From Symbiodinium natans (lineage: Eukaryota; Sar; Dinophyceae; Suessiales; Symbiodiniaceae), in the NCBI GenBank assembly GCA_905221605.1, contig CAJNDS010002077.1, positions 305,001 to 338,500 on the forward strand: a DNA stretch of 33,500 nt, in the 5' to 3' direction. Below, one piece after another: positions 26,788 to 33,500 of the stretch; the first letter of the stretch is position 1; every line of letters starts with the position of its first letter. The notes below the pieces were generated by a model. The model was not told where the DNA came from. It did not search any database and was given only the letters and a program-made list of their open reading frames with translations. The position numbers and the translations under genes are program-made.

Positions 26788-29762
26788 GAGTCCGGTTGGG
26801 TTGCGTGGTCATTGTGGCATGGGTTGGAGGTCTGGGTGGGGGTCTGGGTGTTGTCATATTGGGGGGGTGCTGGTTGTTCGTTCGTCGCGCTGGTAGGGTG
26901 CCCCGGGTGCGCGCCTCCATTCATGGCTGTTGGTGCGGAGTGGTCCGGTTCACCGGTCATTTCCCGGGTCGACTGGTGGGTGGTTGGTGGGTGGTCGGCC
27001 ATTGGCTCGGACCCGATGGGGTGCAATGCCCACCCGTATTGGTTGTGGTGCGGCTGCCACGTGTTGTGTTGTGGCGCCCCTGCATGCCATTGCCAGTGGT
27101 AGTTTGCTTGCCAGCCGTCTTGCCATGGTTGCCAGGTCGATGTCCATGTCCAGTACTGTGGGGTGTGGTAAGCCGCTGTCCACTGCTGGTGATCGGATCG
27201 TTCTGGCGGTGGCGCTGCGGTCGCCCTTCCCTCTGCTGCGGTGGGGTGCGACGCTGGCTGCACTGGTGTGGTTGGTGTGGCGGGCTGTGCTTCGTGCTGG
27301 GGTATTCTGGTGGGTTGCCTAAGCCGCTGTTCTCGCCTCGCTATGTCTTGCGGTGGGTGGTTCCCCTCGCGCGCTGTTGGTCCGTCTGCCTCGGGTCGTG
27401 TTAGTGGTGCATGCGAGGCTGTGGCTGTGTCTCCTGCGGTTGTTTGTGCTGTCGGTAGCGCGGGCGCGAGTGTTGTCGCCCCGGTGTGCTGAGTCAGGTG
27501 CTTGTGCAGGGCTGCCGCCGTGTATCTTCTTTGGGCTTCGGCTGCTACTTGGGTGAGGAATTGGAGCGGTAGTCTTCCTCGTCTGATCCAGTCCCTGTGT
27601 TGGTCAGCTGTCATGCCAGGGACTGGGGGGATGTCAGGCGGTGGAGCCGTTGTGATGATGTAGTCGTCCGCGTGGTCCATGGGGAAGGTAAAGGTGTTGT
27701 CTGGCCATTCTGCGTGTTCCGGTAGTGGTGGTCCTTCAGCGATTCTTTGCTGTGCTTCAGCCCAGGCATCCATCAGGGCTGCTTGGTATTGCGCTAGTGC
27801 CGTGGTCGGCGTGTGTATGGTGGGTGGTGTTGGGTTGGCTGGCGGGTTGGGTGTTCCCGATGGGTGCCCCCATCTTCTGGGGACTCCATCTTGGTCGTAG
27901 TCAGTGGTGGGAGTCGGTCTCGTGGCGGTGGTAGTGGTGGTAGTGGTGGGAGTGTTGGCGCCATCGACCGCCATGGTGGTGGTGGCTGTTGCGGTGGTGG
28001 TGGTGGTTGGTGTGTTTCCCCTCGGGGGGTGGTGGTGCGATGGTGGGTGCTGTCTCGTTGTTGTTCCACTGGAGCTAGCGCTGGCGGTTTGGTGTGTTGA
28101 ACGCTCTTGGTGCTCTGAGATGGGTGGTGTCTGAGCCGGTGTCGGGTTGGTGGCCACAATGTAAACGGTGACATGTGTTGCTTGTAGCGCCGCTGGTTGT
28201 ATGTGGAATCGGAGCAATGCCCCTCTTTGGAGGTGCGGGTGTATGGCTTCGACTGCGTCCATTTCCAGACTGGTAGGGATGGGCCGGCTTCGTCTGGGTG
28301 CTCTGTTCGAGTGCGGTGGGGAGTGTGGGTTTGGGGTATAGGGGTGTGGCCTGGTCGTGGCCGGTGGTGGTCCTTCTTCGGCAGCAGCGTTTGTGGCGAC
28401 GTAGGTGGGGTCGTCCGGTGTAGTGGAGGTGGTGGTCGGCATTGGTGTGGGCGTGGACACCGTCGTTGTCAGCCGGGTGGTTGTCATCAAGGTGTCGTTG
28501 GTCGTGGGGGTCGTGGAAGCCATGGAGGTCGGGGTGGTCGTAGAAGTTGTTGTTGGTTTCGTTGGTGTCTGGGTATCGGTCCCCCTCGGGGGTGTGGGCA
28601 TCGGCGTGGTAGTCGGACTGGTTGCTATGGAGGTCGTGGTGGTCGTAGTGGTCAAGGTCAAGGACGAGGTCGAGGGGGAGGTCGAGGAGGAGGTCGTAGA
28701 AGCCACAGAAGTCGTAGTGGTCATGGTGGTCGTAGTCGTAGATATTGGTGTAGGCGTTCTTGCCGTTTGGGTATTGGTAGCTTCCGTTGTAGTTGCGGTA
28801 GTCGTCGTAGTCGTTGCACAGGCCGTACTCGTAAAGGTCGTGGAAGTCAAAGGGGTCGTGGTGATCGTGGAAGCCGCGGTGGTAGTTCTCGTTGGGGGTG
28901 TGGGCACCATCGTGGTAGTCATGGTGGTCGTCATCGAGGTCGTGGTGCCCGTAGAGGTCGAGGTCGAGGAGGCCAATGAGGTTGTCGGAGCCGCAGTAGT
29001 CATAGTCGTAGTGGTTGCGCAGGCAGTACTCGTAGAGGTCGTGGAAGTCATAGGGGTCGTGGTGGTGGTAGTCGTCGTGGTAGTCAAGGTGGTCGTCATC
29101 GAGGGCGTAGTGCTCGTAGAGGTCGAGGAGGCCGATGAGGTTGTCGGAGCCGTTGTAGTCGTAGTCGTAGTGGATGCGCAGGCAGTACTCGTAGAGGTCG
29201 CGGGAGTCATAGGGGTCGTGATGGTGGTAGAGGCCGTGGTGGTAGTCCCCGTTGGGGTTGTGGGCACCGTCGCGGTAGTCGAGGTGGTCGTCATCGAGGT
29301 CGTGGTGTTTGTGGGGGTCGAGGGGGTCGAGGTGGTCGTCGGAACCGTGCGGGTAGTACTCCTGGAGGTCGTGGGAACCATGGGGGTCGTGGTGGTGGTA
29401 GAGGCACTTGTGCGGGTGTTGGTGTTGGTACTCGAGGCATCGGTGGTCCACATGGTGGTTCCGGTAGTCGTCGATCCTGTCGAGGTTGGAGAGGAAGGTA
29501 TTGTGGTCGAGGTCGGTGCCGAAGGGGAGGCCACAGTGGTAGTTTCCGGTTGTTCACCGAGTGGTGTCCATATAGTTGTGGTACTCGAGGTTGATGGTTG
29601 GTAATTTCCCCCGTTGTCTGTGGCGTCGTAGGAGGCGGTTGTCGCTGGATTTCCATATCGTGTTGTTCTGCTCCACACACAAGCCCCCAAGGTGCTCCAC
29701 ACCAGCATCGTTGTCACGAGCCGGTAGCTTGTGTAGTGGCTGCACATGTCCACGGCTGCCAT
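26604..29762 (-). CDS. Large Thr-rich mucin-like protein, 5' segment
   Basis: The frame has 1,052 codons from the ATG at 29762, and is open above it to a TGA near 29816. Residues 14-30 (RLVTTMLVWSTLGACVW) are a signal-peptide-like hydrophobic stretch. Residues about 60-445 are overwhelmingly Thr/Ser with higher-order repeats of about 55-65 residues marked by TSTACATTTT and SSTSTST; such tracts are usually O-glycosylated in secreted proteins. Residues 500-545 form a balanced module with LLRFHIQP. Residues 654-756 look helical, with WPDNTFTFPMDHADDYIITT and RGRLPLQFLTQVAAEAQRRY. Residues 861-911 are Trp-rich (YWTWTSTWQPWQDGWQANYH). The frame continues through three frame changes to 24050. It starts about 300 bases downstream of the reverse transcriptase stop, on the same strand. 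It may be a secreted host protein or an accessory/ORF1-like protein of a retroelement; I cannot tell. Confidence 0.5.
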   Translation of the reverse strand: MAAVDMCSHYTSYRLVTTMLVWSTLGACVWSRTTRYGNPATTASYDATDNGGNYQPSTSSTTTIWTPLGEQPETTTVASPSAPTSTTIPSSPTSTGSTTTGTTMWTTDASSTNTNTRTSASTTTTTPMVPTTSRSTTRTVPTTTSTPSTPTNTTTSMTTTSTTATVPTTPTGTTTTASTTITTPMTPATSTSTACASTTTTTTTAPTTSSASSTSTSTTPSMTTTLTTTTTTTTTTPMTSTTSTSTACATTTTMTTAAPTTSLASSTSTSTGTTTSMTTTMTTTMVPTPPTRTTTAASTITTTPLTSTTFTSTACATTTTTTATTTEATNTQTARTPTPISTTTTTMTTTTSVASTTSSSTSPSTSSLTLTTTTTTTSIATSPTTTPMPTPPRGTDTQTPTKPTTTSTTTPTSMASTTPTTNDTLMTTTRLTTTVSTPTPMPTTTSTTPDDPTYVATNAAAEEGPPPATTRPHPYTPNPHSPPHSNRAPRRSRPIPTSLEMDAVEAIHPHLQRGALLRFHIQPAALQATHVTVYIVATNPTPAQTPPISEHQERSTHQTASASSSGTTTRQHPPSHHHPPRGNTPTTTTTATATTTMAVDGANTPTTTTTTTATRPTPTTDYDQDGVPRRWGHPSGTPNPPANPTPPTIHTPTTALAQYQAALMDAWAEAQQRIAEGPPLPEHAEWPDNTFTFPMDHADDYIITTAPPPDIPPVPGMTADQHRDWIRRGRLPLQFLTQVAAEAQRRYTAAALHKHLTQHTGATTLAPALPTAQTTAGDTATASHAPLTRPEADGPTAREGNHPPQDIARREQRLRQPTRIPQHEAQPATPTTPVQPASHPTAAEGRATAAPPPERSDHQQWTAAYHTPQYWTWTSTWQPWQDGWQANYHWQWHAGAPQHNTWQPHHNQYGWALHPIGSEPMADHPPTTHQSTREMTGEPDHSAPTAMNGGAHPGHPTSATNEQPAPPQYDNTQTPTQTSNPCHNDHATQPDSCQGYNPDPNTTITTTRTTTTKLPPTTTTRTTTHQITGHPSPDQTNKHTPSGSVTKTTSMR
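28400..29600. repeat. GTN/NAC triplet repeat with ~165-195 bp higher-order units
   Basis: The plus strand is an imperfect (GTN)n tract. The landmark TCATCGAGG recurs at 28931, 29096 and 29291, spacing 165 and 195. GCAGGCAGTACTCGTAGAGG also recurs. Because the unit is a triplet, several frames on both strands stay open: Thr-rich and His/Asp/Tyr-rich on minus, Val-rich on plus. I take only the Thr-rich one as coding. Confidence 0.8.
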
Positions 29763-30057
29763 CAGTTGACTTACGCAAGGAGGCAGCTCAAGATAGACAA
29801 GGGCTTGAACAAAAGCTTCTCATCACTGCAACTTCCCGGCACAGACAACACTGACATTGCTGAACTGCACATTGCTGCAAACTGCATCTCCATGTCGTTG
29901 TGTTTCCGAGCACGCGCTTGGCAGGACAGATTGGACTAAGGTGGGGGGGGAGGTCGTTGTGTTCTTGGGCTGTTTTCGTAGCTTCGAGAGTTGAGTGTGG
30001 GGAATGAAAACGAAGGCCCTAGCCTTTGCAGGCGAGTGTTCACCTGCCCCTAATTGT
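29763..30057. other. Spacer between reverse transcriptase and large Thr-rich frame
   Basis: About 300 bases are without a gene. In the minus sense the Thr-rich frame is open from about 29815 to its ATG with residues AFVQALVYLELPPC before it, so an upstream exon start is possible. The sense strand contains GCGTAAGT, a donor-like word, just before the ATG, and TTGCAG near 29820, an acceptor-like word. Confidence 0.4.
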
Positions 30058-32499
30058 TCAAGGTTCATTCGTCGTCTGTTCGGGCAGTGGGCCCGTGATT
30101 GGTAGCGGTGGTTGTGAGAATGGTGGTGGGGTTGGGTGGGATCTATTGGGGGTGAGGTTATGGATGGCTTGTTGCCTCCCCGTTGCCCAGGGGGGGTCGT
30201 GTTTGCGCACAAAGTCGCTGCCCAGTTCTTGCCATCGTTGTCGATTTTGTGCTATTGCGAGCCAATCTTCTCCTGCAACCGCCACTATGTGTCTCTCGAT
30301 GTCGAGGTGCGGATTGAAACGATGTGCATGACGTGCGCCATGGCGTAGCGATTGCTGGCCTCTCCACCACTTGATATTGCGCCATTGGAGAACTGCTTGA
30401 GTGGTGGGATGCCCACGGGCGAGATGGCCCACTAACCCCCACACTTGCCATAAAACAAATGTGGACCAGCGCTGTAGCTGCTCTCGTTGTGCGATCATCC
30501 TCGCCTCCCGCAGGGTGCGGGTGTTCCATTCTGCCCATTGCTCAGTTGGTTGACGTGATCTCCCGAGCATGGCTCGGACTTGATGTAGTTGCTGCGAGTT
30601 CGCTTGCTTGAGGAGACTCTCCTGTATTGGCCAAGTGTTACACGCCCACAGGGCTGAGCTACGCACGTAGGTGTTGTGCAACTTGAGGCGGGGCCCGAGG
30701 GGTGTGGCTGCGCAGAGGATGCGTTTCCTTAAGTGGAAGGTACGTCTTGCTCGCCCTTGCATTTCTGCTGCCAGGGCTGTAGTGACGTTGTCGAAGGTCA
30801 GAGGCGATCCCAGGGCGTGCAGGATGACATCCGGGCCTTGTGCTAGCACCGTTTCCCCGCCAATTCGGAAGGGTGTGCCCTTTCCCTGGGAATGGCTGGA
30901 GATGATGCCTGTTTTCTTGGGGTGTATGTCCAAGCCCTGCCGTTTGAGATGGGCTTCCAGGGTGGTGATTAGGCGTTGTAGTCGGGCGGAGCACCCTCCC
31001 CATAGGTATGTGTCATCCATGAAAGCGCCACCTGAGGTCGGACATGGTGGAAGCTCCCGTGGTTGGGCCGGGTGTGGCGGGGTAGGTGTGGTGCTGTGGA
31101 CGTCTTCCACCAAGGTTTCTTGGAGGCATTCTCCAATGAGTTCTGCGAACAGTCGGGGACTGTCCGGAGAGCCCTGGCGCACTCCATTCGTTTGCGGAAC
31201 CGGGGTGGTGCGGTCTGCAATGGCCACGTTGATCTCCCTCGCGCGAATCACGTCAATCCACAGTTGGGCTTCCCACGGCTTTCCTGCATCTGCTACTTTC
31301 CTGCGAACTAGGTCTGCCATTGCCGGTTGTCCCACGGAGTCAAATGCTTTCTGGATGTCCAGCTTGACGACGTACATTTGATCTCCCCAGTCCTTAGACA
31401 TCCTGGTGACTCGGCGGAGGATGAAGACCAGTTCCGCTGATTGCCGGCGCGGCGAAGCATATTGTTGTGGTGTTTGGCACAATGCCTCCCCGCATCTATG
31501 CAGGAGAAGTTGGGCCAGCCACTTCAAGATTGTACTGCTCAACGTGATCGGTCTGGTCTCTCCCCAGCTGGTCGGGGCGTGGGTCTTAGGTAAAAGGACG
31601 GTAACTCCTTCGGCTATGCCGGGGTGAAGTCTGCCTATGTAAAACATATCATTGAGCATCTCCCGGAGCCTGCCCGTCCATACTTTGTCTGCGAGCAGGT
31701 GTTGGAGTGCTTCATGGGATATGCTGTCCGGCCCCGTAGACTTCCGTGGTTCCCATTTGAGCGATACTACTCGCATTTCATCCTCTGAAAAGGGTTCCCA
31801 GGGAGTTCTCTTGCATTGTTGTCGGATGGTATTCTTGGTTGTCTCCAGCTTCCGCTCCGTCGTCTCTAAGTCGGCTTTGTTGAAGATCTTCTTGAAGTGT
31901 TGTTGAAGGTGATCGGGCCAATCTGGTGGATCCAGTAGTCGATGTTCCCAATGCCGAGGTTGGTTGAGGTGGTCGATGGCTCGCATGGCTTTCCAATTCA
32001 TCTGGCTTGCCTGGTCGATGAGCTCCTTTTCCCAAAGTTTGTGCTCTTGTTTCTGGAGTTTTTGGACTTGTTTCCATGCTTGTTTCCTGGCCTGCCCCGG
32101 TGGTGTGCGGTGAGCTTCTCGTCGTAGTAGTTGGAGTGTCTCGCTTTCATGGAAGGTTATGCTGTCCGAATGGGGCTTCGTGATTGCAAGGCAGATGTTT
32201 TTCACCTGGGCATAGTATGTGTTCCCCTCCGGCGTTTCCTGGAGGGCGGTGCCAATTTGGTCAGGATCTTTGAGCACTCTGGGCCCCCAGGTGTGTTTCG
32301 TTTTGGGTTTTTTGCCAGAGGGGGGAATGTCCGCTACGATGGGTTCATGATCCGATCTGGCAACATCCCTGATCTCTCCTACATATGCTGCGGACATGTG
32401 GTAGCCTTTCAGCCCCAGATAGTCCAATCTCCGTGGCATCATCGTCGGGTTGTAGGGGAAGTGTGATGGTGCTTCCATCTGTTGGGGTGGTAGTCTCAA
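30058..32499 (-). CDS. Non-LTR retrotransposon ORF2: endonuclease end and reverse transcriptase
   Basis: An 813-codon frame is uninterrupted to the TGA at 30058; it opens at a TTG, not an ATG, and continues the endonuclease of the preceding frames. Residues 22-54 finish the EEP nuclease (PRRLDYLGLKG, then ARSDHEPIVADI with the terminal Asp-His). A helical linker (120-230) follows. Reverse transcriptase motifs are in order: KSTGPDSISHEAL (253-265), VLLPKTHAPTSWGETRPITL (301-320), KLDIQKAFDSV (379-389, catalytic Asp381), NGVRQGSPDSPRLF (438-451), GAFMDDTYLW (491-500, catalytic Asp495 and Asp496) and GLDIHPKKTGII (522-533). The C-terminus has WGLVGHLARG (687-696), WRNIKWWRGQQ and ARQW-like DWLAIAQNRQRWQEL, as in other LINE proteins. 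All three catalytic Asp are present. Orientation is minus, with ORF1 upstream at the right edge. Confidence 0.88.
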   Translation of the reverse strand: MRLPPQQMEAPSHFPYNPTMMPRRLDYLGLKGYHMSAAYVGEIRDVARSDHEPIVADIPPSGKKPKTKHTWGPRVLKDPDQIGTALQETPEGNTYYAQVKNICLAITKPHSDSITFHESETLQLLRREAHRTPPGQARKQAWKQVQKLQKQEHKLWEKELIDQASQMNWKAMRAIDHLNQPRHWEHRLLDPPDWPDHLQQHFKKIFNKADLETTERKLETTKNTIRQQCKRTPWEPFSEDEMRVVSLKWEPRKSTGPDSISHEALQHLLADKVWTGRLREMLNDMFYIGRLHPGIAEGVTVLLPKTHAPTSWGETRPITLSSTILKWLAQLLLHRCGEALCQTPQQYASPRRQSAELVFILRRVTRMSKDWGDQMYVVKLDIQKAFDSVGQPAMADLVRRKVADAGKPWEAQLWIDVIRAREINVAIADRTTPVPQTNGVRQGSPDSPRLFAELIGECLQETLVEDVHSTTPTPPHPAQPRELPPCPTSGGAFMDDTYLWGGCSARLQRLITTLEAHLKRQGLDIHPKKTGIISSHSQGKGTPFRIGGETVLAQGPDVILHALGSPLTFDNVTTALAAEMQGRARRTFHLRKRILCAATPLGPRLKLHNTYVRSSALWACNTWPIQESLLKQANSQQLHQVRAMLGRSRQPTEQWAEWNTRTLREARMIAQREQLQRWSTFVLWQVWGLVGHLARGHPTTQAVLQWRNIKWWRGQQSLRHGARHAHRFNPHLDIERHIVAVAGEDWLAIAQNRQRWQELGSDFVRKHDPPWATGRQQAIHNLTPNRSHPTPPPFSQPPLPITGPLPEQTTNEP

Positions 32500-32991
32500 A
32501 TTTGGGTGGTAAACCAGTCCAGGATGGTATTCCCCCTGGCTGTGGTAGCTGTGATTGTGTGGGGGCCATTCTTGAAGGTTTCATTGGCATCCATTCCCAG
32601 TATGCACTTGCTTTGATGGCACGCTCGGCTGCTTTCCCACTCGGAGAGTAGGGCCTCAGTGGCAGCGATTGTGGCATTCCACGGGATGTGCCCTGACAGG
32701 ACTCCTAGTTGGTTGGTGGGTTGGCCTGCGAGGTGAAGGATGGTGGTGATTCCACCTGTGTGGAGTTCGGTGTGGTGGTGTGTACCGAGTGAAAGCTTGT
32801 ACACAATGGCTGTACCCCCCTTTCCCATAAAGAATTTTCCATTGTTTGACCTCATCCATATGAATTCCAGCTGCACAAACAACTTCTTGTACCATCAGGA
32901 TCCGGGTGTCTTTTAAAGAATCCATCTCACTGAGGGTGTCGGCGAGCTCAAGGATTTGCACAGGTGTGAGCCCTCCCACATTCCAACTCAT
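32500..32991 (-). CDS. Non-LTR retrotransposon ORF2: EEP endonuclease, frame-shifted
   Basis: The ATG at 32991 begins MSWNVGGLTP, the usual first EEP motif with its Asn, and is followed by ILMVQEVV with the metal-binding Glu. At 32815-32820, inside a run of six C on the plus strand (G on the sense strand), the reading must change frame to continue as GKGGTAIVYKLSLG. That frame carries GHIPWNATI (the conserved His) and CILGMDANETF (Asp and Asn). It ends in ILDWFTTQI and a stop near 32506, where a second change leads into LRLPPQQMEAPSHFPYN of the reverse transcriptase frame. All catalytic residues are therefore encoded, but in three frames. Either the copy is decaying or the two indels are sequencing errors. 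The start lies 55 bases after the ORF1 stop. Confidence 0.8.
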
Positions 32992-33045
32992 AACTTTGTA
33001 GTTGGGTAAAAGCCGTTTGTGGTGAGACTTCTCCTCCTCCCCCGT

Positions 33046-33500
33046 TCACAGTTCCTTCTTGATGTTGTTCCAGTGGGTTTCAGCTTCCTGTCCATCTTTG
33101 CGTAGGAGGTTGGCGATGGTGGGGACGTCCACCCATCCAATTCCAGCTGTAGCGGCTCCTGTCTTCTGGGGTGTTGACGCCGAGGCTATTTTGGTGCCTT
33201 GCAGCCACACTGTTCCCGAGGCAAACTCTGCTTCCACTGTGTTCAGGGCCGCTCCCAACTCAAGTGCGAAACGTTTGACCTTTCCAGCCAACTTCGCCTT
33301 GGCCCTGCGTTGTGGGCTTTGAGACATCGCCATCCACATTTTTTGCGGTGTGCCATTCTCCCTTTCCCCGAGGGTGATGTTGGAGTCTTTGACCTTCTTA
33401 AGGGCGCGACGAACTCCTGCTTGTAGTTCCGGATCCTTGCTGTATTGCGACGGCAGTGGTATGATGACATAGCCTCTACGTATTCCCGGGACGAACGCCT
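33046..33500 (-). CDS. Non-LTR retrotransposon ORF1, C-terminal part, cut by right edge
   Basis: The frame is open from the window edge (first full codon at 33498) to the TAA at 33046, about 150 codons. It reads AFVPGIRRGYVIIPLPSQYS, then charged helix-like sequence (LQAGVRRALKKVKDSNITLG), then TPQKMWMAMSQSPQRRAKAK followed by LAGKVKRFALELGAALNTVE and GTVWLQGTKIASAS. This order (VPG..RGYVIIPL, W.AMSQ.P..RR..A.LA.KVKR, GTVW) is one I recall from the region just before the endonuclease in dinoflagellate LINE-type elements. It is basic, consistent with nucleic acid binding, but no zinc knuckle is visible in this part. The 5' end of the element lies outside the window. Confidence 0.7.
   Translation of the reverse strand, partial: AFVPGIRRGYVIIPLPSQYSKDPELQAGVRRALKKVKDSNITLGERENGTPQKMWMAMSQSPQRRAKAKLAGKVKRFALELGAALNTVEAEFASGTVWLQGTKIASASTPQKTGAATAGIGWVDVPTIANLLRKDGQEAETHWNNIKKEL

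Noticed and set aside
24106-27556. Many plus-strand open frames of 60-200 codons, rich in Val, Gly, Cys and Trp
   Set aside because: They are antisense shadows of the minus-strand Pro/Thr-rich reading, and none has a recognisable domain.
28075-29451. Minus-strand frame rich in His, Asp and Tyr
   Set aside because: It is a shifted reading of the same triplet repeat. The Thr-rich frame continues into balanced sequence on both sides, and this one does not.
28405-29604. Long plus-strand open frame, Val-rich
   Set aside because: It is the complement of the Thr-rich triplet repeat, with almost only Val/Glu/Gly, no signal sequence and no non-repeat domain.
30671-31381. 236-codon plus-strand frame
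   Set aside because: It lies opposite the reverse transcriptase core motifs, so it is antisense.
1-33500. Dinoflagellate spliced-leader gene or relict (CCGTAGCCATTTTGGCTCAAG)
   Set aside because: Neither the sequence nor its complement was found on reading either strand.

Overview
The window most likely comes from a dinoflagellate nuclear genome, in the Symbiodinium/Polarella/Prorocentrum range, though I cannot name the genus. Four things point there: a secreted RCC1-like repeat protein of the type very abundant in dinoflagellates; a polytopic membrane protein with a HET/TIR-like core that I recall as recurrent in these algae; an ORF1 + endonuclease/reverse-transcriptase non-LTR retrotransposon of matching style; and TTTAGGG-type (CCCTAAA) telomere-like DNA. 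Every gene I can defend lies on the minus strand, which fits the long one-direction gene clusters of dinoflagellates. No bacterial features (operons, ribosome binding sites, tRNA, CRISPR) were seen.

Layout. 1-1650: the 3' part of a membrane protein gene. A 1.28 kb exon and a second exon that leaves the window are separated by a proposed 115-nt intron. 1651-19619: about 18 kb without a convincing gene, saturated with degenerate telomere-like heptads in both orientations, G-homopolymers, microsatellites and small tandem duplications. 19620-20873: the RCC1-like gene. 20874-23017: more telomere-like DNA and a degenerate minisatellite of about 37 bp. Near 23.0 kb the telomere-like signal stops and the composition changes to GTGG/CCAC-rich DNA that lasts to the right end.

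24050-29762: a very large Thr/Pro-rich reading frame on the minus strand, about 1,900 codons, carried across three frame changes. It has an N-terminal hydrophobic segment, a mucin-like repeat region, a Trp-rich patch and helical C-terminal modules. Its function is unknown. 30058-33500: a non-LTR retrotransposon read right to left: the C-terminal part of ORF1 (cut by the window edge), then an endonuclease domain broken by two frame changes, then an uninterrupted 813-codon frame with the full reverse transcriptase.

The genes do not form an obvious pathway. The strongest large-scale signal is structural. Telomere-like arrays mostly occur as C-strand/G-strand pairs of one polarity, and the retroelement block begins just past the last array. 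A telomere-associated retroelement or a subtelomeric origin of the locus is a reasonable hypothesis but is not shown by this sequence alone.
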